64,000 nucleotides of DNA, from positions 1,612,001 through 1,676,000 of the forward strand of contig NZ_CP135916.1 of assembly GCF_032391395.1 (NCBI RefSeq). Direction: 5' to 3'. The DNA is from Sphingomonas sp. Y38-1Y. GTDB taxonomy: Bacteria; Pseudomonadota; Alphaproteobacteria; Sphingomonadales; Sphingomonadaceae. Positions 31,968-40,000 of the stretch are shown here, piece after piece. The notes under the pieces were generated by a model, which saw only the letters and a program-made list of their open reading frames with translations, did not search any database and was not told the origin of the DNA. Positions within the stretch are counted from its first letter, which is position 1. Every line of letters starts with the position of its first letter. The position numbers and the translations under genes were made by a program.

Positions 31968-34508
31968 GTGCCATCCGCTTCGTCATCGCCTGCGGCGGGA
32001 TCGTCCGCGACGCTGATGCTCTATCGCCTGACGCTGGTGCTTGCGGCGCTGATGGCGGTGTTCGGGGGATCGGGGCGAACCTATCCGCTCGTGCAGCTGC
32101 CGATCACGCTTGCGGCACTTGCCGTGCTCGGCTGGGCAACGCCGCTCGCGCTTCGGCTGCGTCCCACCGGACTGGCGCTGCTCATGGCGCCGTTCGCCGC
32201 ATTGCTGGCGTTGGTCGTAATCCAGTCGCTGCCGCTGCCGCCTGCGATCTGGCGCGCGCTGCCGGGCCATGCGCTCGCCGCCTCGATCCTGGATGCGATC
32301 GGCGGAGGCGACGGGTGGCACGCGATCTCGCTGGCGCCGGATGCCGGGATAGGCATGCTGCTCCACGCGGCCGTGCCGCTCACAATGCTGGTCGCGACGG
32401 CGTGCCTGTCGGATCGGCGGCGCGTGGTCGTGCTTCGCGTCATCGTGGCGGTGGCGGCACTCAGTTCGGTGCTGGGTGCGCTTCAGGTCGCGATGGGCGC
32501 GGGCGGAGCGCCCATCCTGTTCGACACGCAGCATCGCGGCTTTGGCGTCGGGCTGTTCGTCAATCGAAACCACCAGGCGACATTCCTGCTGATCGCGCTG
32601 CTGCTGGTTGCGGTGCCCGGCGTCGTCGAGGTGCAGGGCGAGCGCAGGCGACAGGTCGCGCGCGATCGGCTGCTCGCGCGGACGGGGCTGCTGGTCCTCC
32701 TGTCGCTCGGCATCATGGCGACGCTGTCGCGCACAGCGCTGGCGCTGCTGCCGCCACTCCTGATCCTCGCGGCGGCGTTGATCGTCGAGAAGCAGGGGCG
32801 CGCGCGGACGCTGCTGATCGCGGCGGGGCTGTTCGCGGTGGCGATGCTGGTGCTCGCGCAGACGGGCTGGTTCCAGCAATTGCTGGGCCGCTATGCCGTC
32901 ACGTCGGACGACCTGCGGCCGCTCTACTGGTCGACGACGCGACTGGCGATCGGCGAGGGGATGCCGTGGGGCACCGGCCTTGGCAGCTTCGATCCCGTCT
33001 ATCGCAGCTTCGAACCGCTGGGCGAGGTCAACCGCCTCTACGTCAACCATGCGCACAACGACTATCTGGAGCTGGCGCTGGAGGGTGGGCTGCTTGGCCT
33101 GGGCCTCGCCGGCCTGGCGGTGGCGGCGGTGATCGTCGCGGCAGTGCGTGCGTGGCAACGCGCGGCGCGGCGGGAGCGGTCGACGATCGTGGTCGCGCTG
33201 GCGGGATTGGGGGTGATCCTCGCGTGGTCGCTGGTCGATTATCCGCTGCGCATGACCGCGCTGGCGGGGCTGGCAGGGCTGCTGCTGGGGCTGCTGGTGC
33301 CGGCGCGCGACGCGAGTGTGCGCGGTGTGGCGCGCGGGGCGATCGGCTGGCGGATCGGTGCGGCAGCGATCGGCATCGTCGCGATCCTCACGGCCGGAAG
33401 CGATGCTTTGGTGCGGGGGGGGCGTCCGGGAGTTGCGACGGTGCTGACGCCCTGGTCGGCGAGCGCGTGGTCAGCGCTGGCGAGCGAGGCGCAGCTCGGC
33501 GGCCGCAATGCGGAGGCGATGGACGCGGCGCGGCGGGCGTTGGGGATTGCGCCGGTCGATGCGGTTGCGGTGCGGGCGCTGGGCATGGCTGCGGCGGCGA
33601 GTGGCGATACCGAAACCGCGAGTGCGATGCTCGGGCTGGGCGCGGCGCTCGGCTGGCGCGAACCGCACCATCAGCTGTGGCTGGTCAACGAGGCGATCCG
33701 CGCTGGCGATCTCAGCGTGGCGGTCGAGCGGCTCGACGGGCTGATGCGGCTGGGCGGCACGGGCAATGCGGTGCTGCTGCAGCAGATGCAGATCCTGACG
33801 ACGGTGCCGGGGGCGACCGACCTGATCGCGCTTCGGCTGGCGCAGCGGCCCGGCTGGCGCCAAGGCTTGCTCAACACGATCGCCGATGGCGAGCCGGAGG
33901 CGGCGCTGTCGCTGCTCGCCGCGATGCGCCGGGCGGGCGTGCCCGCGACGCCGCAGGAGACCGAGCTGCTGCGCTGGCGCCTGAGCGATCGCGGGCTGGA
34001 CGGCGACGTGCTGCGCGCGTGGCGCGAGAGCGAGGGGCGCGGATGGATCGGCGACGGCGGGTTCGAGCGCGTGGGCGCGACGCTGCCGGAGGGAGCGGCG
34101 CCGTTCGCCTGGTCCGCGCCGCCGCTGTCGGGCGTACGCGTGTCGATCGCCGCCGATCCTGGGCATGGCCGGGCGTTGCAGATCGCCTCCGACGGCTATG
34201 GTGTCGGAACGGTGCTCGCGCAGACGCTGGCGCTGCCGCCCGGCCGCTATCGGCTGGGAAGCCGGGTGCGCGCGCAGGGCGTGGTCGAGGCGAGGGGCGG
34301 CTGGCAGCTGGTCTGCCGCAACCGCGCGCCCGCGGCGCTGCCGATGCGCTGGTCGGATGCCGGCGGCGGCTGGCGGCAGGGGCAGGCGCTGGTCGACGTG
34401 CCGGCCGGTTGTTCGCGGCCGCGGATCGAATGGACGATCGGTCGCGGAACGGGCGAGACGCCAAGTTGGACCATCGACGACGTAACGCTTGAGAGGCTCG
34501 ACCGATAA
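31968..34508 (+). CDS. O-antigen ligase/polymerase-like protein with C-terminal repeat and carbohydrate-binding-like region
   Basis: About 846 residues. The first 440 or so form a Wzy_C-type membrane domain of some 12 helices with FVNRNHQATFLL, YWSTTRLAIGEGMPWGTGLG and YVNHAHNDYLELALEGGLLG. The H-x-H-N-D-Y motif is diagnostic of the ligase superfamily. Next comes a helical part with TPR-like character (AWSALASEAQLGGRNAEAMD and on). The last 170 or so residues look like a beta-rich carbohydrate-binding module (WIGDGGFERVGATLPEGAAP to WTIDDVTLERL). The start is GTG 31968 (GGGAG ten bases upstream) or ATG 32016. It is followed by the second OPX and second BY-kinase genes, so it is the likely polymerase of that set. 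Confidence 0.82.
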   Translation: MPSASSSPAAGSSATLMLYRLTLVLAALMAVFGGSGRTYPLVQLPITLAALAVLGWATPLALRLRPTGLALLMAPFAALLALVVIQSLPLPPAIWRALPGHALAASILDAIGGGDGWHAISLAPDAGIGMLLHAAVPLTMLVATACLSDRRRVVVLRVIVAVAALSSVLGALQVAMGAGGAPILFDTQHRGFGVGLFVNRNHQATFLLIALLLVAVPGVVEVQGERRRQVARDRLLARTGLLVLLSLGIMATLSRTALALLPPLLILAAALIVEKQGRARTLLIAAGLFAVAMLVLAQTGWFQQLLGRYAVTSDDLRPLYWSTTRLAIGEGMPWGTGLGSFDPVYRSFEPLGEVNRLYVNHAHNDYLELALEGGLLGLGLAGLAVAAVIVAAVRAWQRAARRERSTIVVALAGLGVILAWSLVDYPLRMTALAGLAGLLLGLLVPARDASVRGVARGAIGWRIGAAAIGIVAILTAGSDALVRGGRPGVATVLTPWSASAWSALASEAQLGGRNAEAMDAARRALGIAPVDAVAVRALGMAAAASGDTETASAMLGLGAALGWREPHHQLWLVNEAIRAGDLSVAVERLDGLMRLGGTGNAVLLQQMQILTTVPGATDLIALRLAQRPGWRQGLLNTIADGEPEAALSLLAAMRRAGVPATPQETELLRWRLSDRGLDGDVLRAWRESEGRGWIGDGGFERVGATLPEGAAPFAWSAPPLSGVRVSIAADPGHGRALQIASDGYGVGTVLAQTLALPPGRYRLGSRVRAQGVVEARGGWQLVCRNRAPAALPMRWSDAGGGWRQGQALVDVPAGCSRPRIEWTIGRGTGETPSWTIDDVTLERLDR

Positions 34509-34574
34509 GTCACGGTGTCCCCACAACATTGCTGCAGTGCGCCAAACCACTCGCGACCTTGACGCTTCAATGCT

Positions 34575-35309
34575 ATGAATGCGAGGGAACGGGTTAAGTC
34601 GGGCGGGATGGTGAAGATGGGGCGGGGTAGAGTCGCGTTGGCGCTGATGGCGGTTGTCGCCTCGGCGTGTTCGAACAATAATGTCGGGCCCAATATTGCC
34701 GCCGGTGAAGCCGCCTATCAGATGATCCCAGCACCGGTCGGGGGACCGGGTGCACGCGACTATGTCATTGGTCCGTTGGACACGCTTCAGGTCTCGGTCT
34801 TCCAGGAACAGGACATTTCGGCCAACGGCATCGTCGTCGATGCCGCGGGCAGCATTTCCATGCCGCTCATCGGGCGGCTGGCGGCGGCGGGCCTGACCAC
34901 CACCGAGCTGGCCGAGAAGGTGCGGGAGAAGCTGGCCGACCGCTTCTACGTCAACCCGCAGGTGACCGTGACGGTGTCGAGCTCGGTCTCCCAGCGCGTG
35001 ACCGTGCAGGGCGAGGTGACCGAGCCCGGCATCTATCCGATCCAGGGTCCGACGACGCTGCTCGACGCGATCGCGCTGGCGAAGGGCGAGACGGAGAATG
35101 CGGCTCTGCGCGAGGTCGTGGTGGTCCGCTTCATCGACGGCAAGCGATCGGGTGCGGTGTTCGACATGCAGCGCATCCGCCGCGGCGACGATGCCGACCC
35201 CGCCGTGCAGGCACGCGACACGATCATCGTCGGCCATTCGGTGTCGAAGAAGGTTTGGCACGACGTCCTTCGCGCGGCGCCGCTGCTCAACGTCTTCACG
35301 CAGTTCTGA
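34575..35309 (+). CDS. Wza/OPX-type polysaccharide export lipoprotein, second copy
   Basis: 244 residues from ATG 34575. The leader ends in a lipobox-like VVASAC. The Poly_export domain covers YVIGPLDTLQVSVFQEQDIS through SMPLIGRLAAAGLTTTELA, and one SLBB domain follows (RVTVQGEVTEPGIYPIQGPT). ATG 34608 or ATG 34617 would give a leader of more usual length and may be the true start, because no ribosome site stands before 34575. It is longer than the copy at 27348 and only moderately similar, so the two probably serve different polymers. The paired PCP/kinase gene starts 25 bases after its stop. Confidence 0.9.
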   Translation: MNARERVKSGGMVKMGRGRVALALMAVVASACSNNNVGPNIAAGEAAYQMIPAPVGGPGARDYVIGPLDTLQVSVFQEQDISANGIVVDAAGSISMPLIGRLAAAGLTTTELAEKVREKLADRFYVNPQVTVTVSSSVSQRVTVQGEVTEPGIYPIQGPTTLLDAIALAKGETENAALREVVVVRFIDGKRSGAVFDMQRIRRGDDADPAVQARDTIIVGHSVSKKVWHDVLRAAPLLNVFTQF

Positions 35310-35334
35310 TGCGTCGCAATCCGGGATACAATCG

Positions 35335-37551
35335 ATGAACAACATGAGCATCCCAGCGCCGCAGCCCCCGATCGGCGACCGGATCGACGCCTATCGCGCC
35401 GCCCCGGCGGGCAGCGCCATTCCGGAGGATGACGCGCCGACGTTCGACCTGCGCGCGATCTGGGCCACCCTCTATCGCAGCCGCCGCGTCGTGCTGGCGA
35501 TCCTGGTCGTCGCGGCGCTGGCGGGCATCGCATCGGTCCTGTTGATGCCGCGCATCTATCAGGCGCGCGCCAGCGTCCAGATCGACCAGCAGACCGCCAA
35601 GGTGCTGGGCACGGAGGAGAACGACCCCGTCGTCAGCGGCGGCGATGCCGACCGCTTCCTGCAAACCCAGGTCGACGTGTTGAGCAGCCGGTCGATGGCG
35701 CGCCGCGTGGCCGAGAGCCTCGGCCTTGCCGCCAATGACGAGTTCCTGAAGCGGATGAGCGGCGAGGAGGAGATCAAGGCCGATCCCAATGCCGGACCGC
35801 GCATCGACCAGGTCACCGATACGCTCCAGCGGAACCTGACCGTCGACCTGCGCCGCAACTCGCGGGTCGTCGGCGTCGTGTTCACCAGCCGCGATCCCCA
35901 GTTGGCCGCGCAGATCGCCAACAGCTATGCCAACAACTTCATCGAGGGGAACATCCAGCGCAAGTTCTCGACCTCGGCCTATTCGCGCAAGTTCCTCGAC
36001 GAACAGCTCGACCTGGCCAAGCGCCGGCTGGAGGAATCGGAGCGGCAGCTCATCACCTATGCGCGCTCGGCACAGCTGATCGACGCGAGCGGCGGTGCCT
36101 CGCGCCAGCTGGACCAGGCGCAGGGACCGCGCTCGCTCGTCACCGCGAACCTCGTGCAGCTCAACACCGATTATGCGACGTCGGAGGCCAATCGCCTCCA
36201 GGCGCGTCAGCGCTGGGAGCAGGCGCGGGCGGCACCGTTGATGACGCTGCCCGAAGTGCTGTCGAACGACGCACTACAGCGGCTGACGCAGCGCCGCGCC
36301 GAGCAGATCGCCCAGATCAACGAGCTCAGCCAGCGGTTGAAGCCCGATCACCCGACGGTGGTGCAGGCCAATGCGCAGCTGAGCGCGCTGGAGCAGCAGA
36401 TCCGCGTGTTCGCCGAGAGCATCCGCCAGTCGATCCGCAACCAGTATCTGACCGCCGAGCGTCAGCATCAGGCGCTGGAGCGGCAGGTCGCCTCGCTCAA
36501 GGGCGCGACGCTGGCCGAACAGGATCGCAGCGTCCGCTACAACATCCTAAAGCGCGAGGTGGATACCAACCGCCAGCTCTATGAGAGCCTGCTCCAGCGC
36601 TTCAAGGAAGTCAGCGCGGAGGCGGGCGTCACGTCGAACAACGTGACCGTCGTCGACGTGGCGGAAGCGCCGCGCCGGCCGACGTCGCCGCGACCGCTCA
36701 TCAACCTGGCGCTGGCGGCGATCGCGGGCATTGGCCTGGCGCTGCTCTATGCCTTTGGTCGCGACTATCTCGACGACTCGATCCGAGATCCTCAGGATGT
36801 GGAGGCGAAGCTGGGCCTGCCGGTGTTGGGCGTCGTGCCGGAGCGTTCGGACGGGGCGCCGCTCGCCGCGCTCGCCGATCCGCGATCCGATGTCGCGGAG
36901 GCGTATCACTCCGCGCGGACCGCGATCGAGCTGTCGTCGAACCAGGGCACGCCGCGCTCGATCCTCGTCACCGGCAGCGGCAAGTCGGAGGGCAAGTCGA
37001 CGACCTCCTACGCGCTCGCCCGCGACTTCGCCTCGCTCGGCAAGCGGACGCTGATCGTCGACGGCGATCTTCGCCGCCCGTCGCTCCACCGCGTGTTCAA
37101 CATGCCGCAGGCCGAGCGTGGCCTGTCCAGCGTGCTCGCGCGGATCGACACGAACGACAGCGTCATCCTGAAGACGCAGGTCGAGAACCTGTCCTTCCTG
37201 CCCAGCGGACTGATCCCGCCCGATCCGGCGACGCTCTATGCCGGCACCGCGATGGCCGAGCTGCTGGCGGTGATGCAGCGCGAGTACGACATCATCGTCG
37301 TCGACGGCCCGCCGGTGCTGGCGCTGGCGGACGCCACCCAGCTTGCCGCCGCTGCACAGGCGACGGTGTTCGTGGTCGAGGCAGGCGGCGCGCATTACGG
37401 CCAGGCACGCAGCGCCGTGACGCGGCTGATGCGGGCCGGTGCCAACGTCATCGGCTGCGTCGTGACCAAGTACAATGCGCGCAAGTCCGGGTACGGCGAT
37501 GCGTACGACTATTATCGCTATCACTATGAGGACGACCGCAAGCCGGCGTGA
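35335..37551 (+). CDS. Wzz/GumC-type chain-length protein with BY-kinase domain (PCP-2a), second copy
   Basis: 738 residues. Helix 1 is at about 50-70 (VVLAILVVAALAGIASVLLM), a large periplasmic Wzz/GNVR region with coiled coils follows, and helix 2 is near 460-480. The cytoplasmic kinase has Walker A with Lys554 (GSGKSEGKSTTSYAL), Walker A' LIVDGDLRRPS and Walker B IIVVDGPPV. It ends with a Tyr cluster (YGDAYDYYRYHYEDD). ATG 35335 is chosen because the upstream frame only shadows the OPX gene. It is closer to the general GumC/ExoP pattern than the first copy, which lacks the RRPS arginine series. It is transcribed with the ligase-like and OPX genes as a second export set. Confidence 0.92.
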   Translation: MNNMSIPAPQPPIGDRIDAYRAAPAGSAIPEDDAPTFDLRAIWATLYRSRRVVLAILVVAALAGIASVLLMPRIYQARASVQIDQQTAKVLGTEENDPVVSGGDADRFLQTQVDVLSSRSMARRVAESLGLAANDEFLKRMSGEEEIKADPNAGPRIDQVTDTLQRNLTVDLRRNSRVVGVVFTSRDPQLAAQIANSYANNFIEGNIQRKFSTSAYSRKFLDEQLDLAKRRLEESERQLITYARSAQLIDASGGASRQLDQAQGPRSLVTANLVQLNTDYATSEANRLQARQRWEQARAAPLMTLPEVLSNDALQRLTQRRAEQIAQINELSQRLKPDHPTVVQANAQLSALEQQIRVFAESIRQSIRNQYLTAERQHQALERQVASLKGATLAEQDRSVRYNILKREVDTNRQLYESLLQRFKEVSAEAGVTSNNVTVVDVAEAPRRPTSPRPLINLALAAIAGIGLALLYAFGRDYLDDSIRDPQDVEAKLGLPVLGVVPERSDGAPLAALADPRSDVAEAYHSARTAIELSSNQGTPRSILVTGSGKSEGKSTTSYALARDFASLGKRTLIVDGDLRRPSLHRVFNMPQAERGLSSVLARIDTNDSVILKTQVENLSFLPSGLIPPDPATLYAGTAMAELLAVMQREYDIIVVDGPPVLALADATQLAAAAQATVFVVEAGGAHYGQARSAVTRLMRAGANVIGCVVTKYNARKSGYGDAYDYYRYHYEDDRKPA

Positions 37552-37565
37552 GCCGGCCGGTCGGG

Positions 37566-37952
37566 TCAGCGCGCCGGCGGTTTTGGCGGCGGCGCGCCGA
37601 TGCAGGGATAGCGCGTCTTGATCGCGACGACGACGACCGACGCCGCCTCGCCCGAAGCGAAGCCGGGATTGCGCTCCAGATAATCGACGAAGGCGCTGCG
37701 CAGCTCGCCCTGCGGCGTACCGGCGGGCGTGCAGAATTCGCGCAGGTTGAGCCAGCTTTCATAGGCGCGGACGGCGTCGTGGACGCCCGCGACATAGGCG
37801 AAGCAGTAGGACGCATCGGGCACCGCGTTCGACTTGCAGCGATCGAGCAGGTTGCCGGCGCTGAGGAAGGTCGCGGGGGCCGGCGCCGGAGTGGGCGTGG
37901 GTGCCGGCGTGGTCTGGCCGGCGAGGGCGGCGGCGAGAAGGGCTGCGAGCAT
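37566..37952 (-). CDS. Rap1a/Tai-like secreted protein
   Basis: 128 residues. A signal peptide (MLAALLAAALAGQTTPAP) and a Pro-rich linker come first. The mature part has the Rap1a pattern: FLSAGNLLDRCKS, SYCFAYVAGVHDAVRAYE, a Cys in REFCTPAG, GELRSAFVDYLERNPG and the end TRYPCIG. Four cysteines are present, fitting two disulfides. Rap1a/Tai proteins were first described as type VI secretion amidase immunity proteins, but no such effector is nearby, and many alphaproteobacteria carry stand-alone homologues. The start is ATG 37952 behind AAAGGAA. It ends 14 bases from the convergent kinase gene. Confidence 0.7.
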   Translation of the reverse strand: MLAALLAAALAGQTTPAPTPTPAPAPATFLSAGNLLDRCKSNAVPDASYCFAYVAGVHDAVRAYESWLNLREFCTPAGTPQGELRSAFVDYLERNPGFASGEAASVVVVAIKTRYPCIGAPPPKPPAR

Positions 37953-38067
37953 GGCGGTTCCTTTAGCTTGGGCGCAGCGATGACCCGAAGCCGCGAACGG
38001 GTCAATCATCCCCAGGCAGCAGGCGTGCCGGTTTGCCGCCTCGGCACTTTTCCGCTATGCGCGCGCC

Positions 38068-39132
38068 ATGGCGACACGCGCCGGGGCGACGCGCCCGCAC
38101 CCTGACATCACGGACGAGCCGGCGCCGCAGATCTATCTGCCGGTGGTGTATCGCTCGCGGTGGCGCCGTGCCTGGGCGCCATTGCTGCTCAGCGTGCTGC
38201 TGATCGCCGGGGCGATCGGCGGCCTGGTCTGGGTCGCGTTCCCGGGGGATGAGACGGCCACCCGCGCGCCGATGCGGCGGACGGCGGAGATCCCGCATCT
38301 CGACGCGCCCTTCGCGCCGGAGGCGCTGCGCCCGGTCGCGGCCAAGGACGCGCTGGCGATCAATGCCGCGATGCCGCTGGCGGGCGGCGCGAACCCGGCG
38401 TCGGCGGCGTTCCTGATGCCGCTTCGGAGCGCCTCCGACTATCAGCGCTCGCTCGAGTGCATGACGATGGCGATCTATTACGAGGCCGCCAACGAACTCG
38501 ATGGCGGGCAGCGGGCGGTGGCGCAGGTCGTGCTCAACCGGTTGCGCCATCCGGCCTTTCCAAAGACGGTGTGCGGCGTGGTGTTCGAAGGCGCGCAGCG
38601 GCGTACCGGCTGTCAGTTCAGCTTCGCCTGCGACGGATCACTCTCGCGAGCGCCGGCGGCGACATTGTGGGGACGGGCGCGCGGCGTCGCGGCGGCGGCG
38701 CTGGGCGGCGAGGTCTATGCGCCGGTCGGCTGGGCGACGCACTATCACGCCAACTATGTCGTGCCCTATTGGGCGGCGAGCCTGGACAAGGTGGCGACGG
38801 TGGGCGCGCATATCTTCTATCGCTGGAGCGGCGCCTGGGGGCGGGTGGGCGCGTTCAACGGGCGCTATGCCGGCGGTGAGCCCGCGGCGGTGACCGCGGT
38901 GGCATCGACGGCGCCTACCGCCGAAACGCCTGCGGTCGAGGCGCAAGGCAAGCCGGTCGATACCGGCGTCGCGGAGCGGCCGGTGCTGCTGACCGACCCC
39001 GGCAAGGCGCGCGATGCGGACAAGGCGGCGCTGGTGGGATCGACCGAGCGCTACATCCTGTCGCGCCGCGCGGCGGCCGAGGCGGCGGAACCGACGCTGG
39101 CCGATCGTCCGGTGCTCGACGCGCCGCGATGA
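38068..39132 (+). CDS. SleB-type cell-wall hydrolase (Hydrolase_2), membrane anchored
   Basis: 354 residues. A short cytoplasmic tail and one helix at about 36-58 (PLLLSVLLIAGAIGGLVWVA) anchor it. The catalytic domain at about 128-245 contains LECMTMAIYYEAANELDGGQ with the conserved Glu and Tyr, then AVAQVVLNRLRHPAFP, TGCQFSFACDG and ATHYHANYVVPYW, the standard SleB/CwlJ pattern. It should cleave peptidoglycan in the periplasm. The C-terminal 100 residues are low-complexity, rich in Ala and Pro, with no domain I recognise. Two short inverted repeats stand in its upstream spacer (TGACCCG/CGGGTCA at 37981-38004 and GTGCCG/CGGCAC at 38025-38047). Confidence 0.88.
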   Translation: MATRAGATRPHPDITDEPAPQIYLPVVYRSRWRRAWAPLLLSVLLIAGAIGGLVWVAFPGDETATRAPMRRTAEIPHLDAPFAPEALRPVAAKDALAINAAMPLAGGANPASAAFLMPLRSASDYQRSLECMTMAIYYEAANELDGGQRAVAQVVLNRLRHPAFPKTVCGVVFEGAQRRTGCQFSFACDGSLSRAPAATLWGRARGVAAAALGGEVYAPVGWATHYHANYVVPYWAASLDKVATVGAHIFYRWSGAWGRVGAFNGRYAGGEPAAVTAVASTAPTAETPAVEAQGKPVDTGVAERPVLLTDPGKARDADKAALVGSTERYILSRRAAAEAAEPTLADRPVLDAPR

Positions 39133-39139
39133 GCGCCGG

Positions 39140-39439
39140 TCAGAGCAGCTTCAGCGTAATCAGCATCGCATTGAGCGCGGCGCCCAGCGCGACGCTCTTG
39201 ATGAGCTCGCGCGCGGTGACGGGCAGGTTGGCGTTGATGATGGCGGCCACCGACGACGTCGCGATCGCGATCGACAGCAGCGCCAGCCAGTGCGGCCATG
39301 CGGTATGCGGCACCGGGCGCGGCCACTCGGCGACCAGCGGCAACACGATCGTCAGAAAGTATCCAAAGCACGCCGCGATCCAGTGCGAGACCAGCCGCGG
39401 GATGCTCTCGCCAAGCTCGCCCTGAGGATCGTGGGTCAT
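39140..39439 (-). CDS. small membrane protein of unknown function
   Basis: 99 residues with three likely hydrophobic helices (SHWIAACFGYFLTIVLPLV, WLALLSIAIATSSVAAII and the C-terminal SVALGAALNAMLITLKLL). No domain is recognised. The start ATG 39439 overlaps the stop of the gene before it, so the two are made together. Its end is 7 bases from the convergent SleB-type gene. Amino acid use and codon pattern are like the neighbours, which supports it being a real gene. Confidence 0.6.
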   Translation of the reverse strand: MTHDPQGELGESIPRLVSHWIAACFGYFLTIVLPLVAEWPRPVPHTAWPHWLALLSIAIATSSVAAIINANLPVTARELIKSVALGAALNAMLITLKLL

Positions 39440-39855
39440 CGCCCGACCGGCCCTTCTTCCTCGCGGCGCATGTTCTCGAGCAGCGCCTCGGCGAGGTGTT
39501 CGTAATAGAAGGGGTTGTCGGGATCGAGCGCGCCGTCGACCGAATGATCGACGGCGCCGCCGCCCATCAGCTTGGCGCGCGCGGCGCGGATCTGCCACTC
39601 GGCCATCTCGCGCCAGGTCCGCGCGTCCCGCGCCGCGATCGCCTGTTGCGCAAGCCCGAGCAGCATGACCACCGCGCCGATGATGCCAAGGCCAAGCACA
39701 ACGACGTAGCCGCGCGCCCAGATCGCGCGAGAGAAGAAGGCGTAGAGGACGATCCCGATCACCGCAAGCAGCGCGACGAAGCAGAGCACGTCGATGAAGC
39801 GCGCGGTACGCTTGGACCAGCGGGACCGGTCGAGGCTGCTTCGATCGGCGCTCAT
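39436..39855 (-). CDS. small membrane protein with soluble C-terminal helix region
   Basis: About 139 residues from ATG 39855 (GTG 39882 is an in-frame alternative). Two adjacent helices (FIDVLCFVALLAVIGIVLYA and VVVLGLGIIGAVVMLLGLA) are followed by a charged, mainly helical region of about 70 residues ending LLENMRREEEGPVGR. The family is not recognised. It is coupled to the 99-residue membrane protein downstream by a four-base overlap, suggesting a two-subunit membrane unit. No ribosome site decides between the starts. Confidence 0.6.
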   Translation of the reverse strand: MSADRSSLDRSRWSKRTARFIDVLCFVALLAVIGIVLYAFFSRAIWARGYVVVLGLGIIGAVVMLLGLAQQAIAARDARTWREMAEWQIRAARAKLMGGGAVDHSVDGALDPDNPFYYEHLAEALLENMRREEEGPVGR

Positions 39856-39929
39856 GTCGGCGAACCATGCCAAGCTTTGCACGACGCAGCAAGGCGGTGG
39901 AAAGGCGCCGGCCGATGGTGACCCGAAAT

Positions 39930-39948
39930 GGTTCGCAATTGCGTAACC
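39930..39948. promoter_or_regulatory. palindrome upstream of the second Wzx/Wzy cassette
   Basis: GGTT-CGCAATTGCG-T-AACC: a perfect ten-base palindrome (39934-39943) flanked by four more complementary bases each side with one extra T. It lies 52 bases before the first gene of the cassette, where an operator would fit. CGCAATTGC also occurs at 54293-54301 before galU. Confidence 0.35.
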
Positions 39949-40000
39949 GTCGCGCGCGGGCTTTATTCACGGCGGCAGGGCGGGGGCTGGCAAAGCGGCG

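Noticed and set aside
34559-34581. TTGACG plus TATGAAT as a promoter for the second OPX gene
   Set aside because: The two boxes are only about eight bases apart and no -10-like hexamer occurs at the right distance.
38025-38051. Hairpin GTGCCG/CGGCAC followed by TTTT as a terminator
   Set aside because: Only six pairs with an 11-base loop, and it lies just before the start of the wall hydrolase gene between divergent genes, where a terminator makes no sense.
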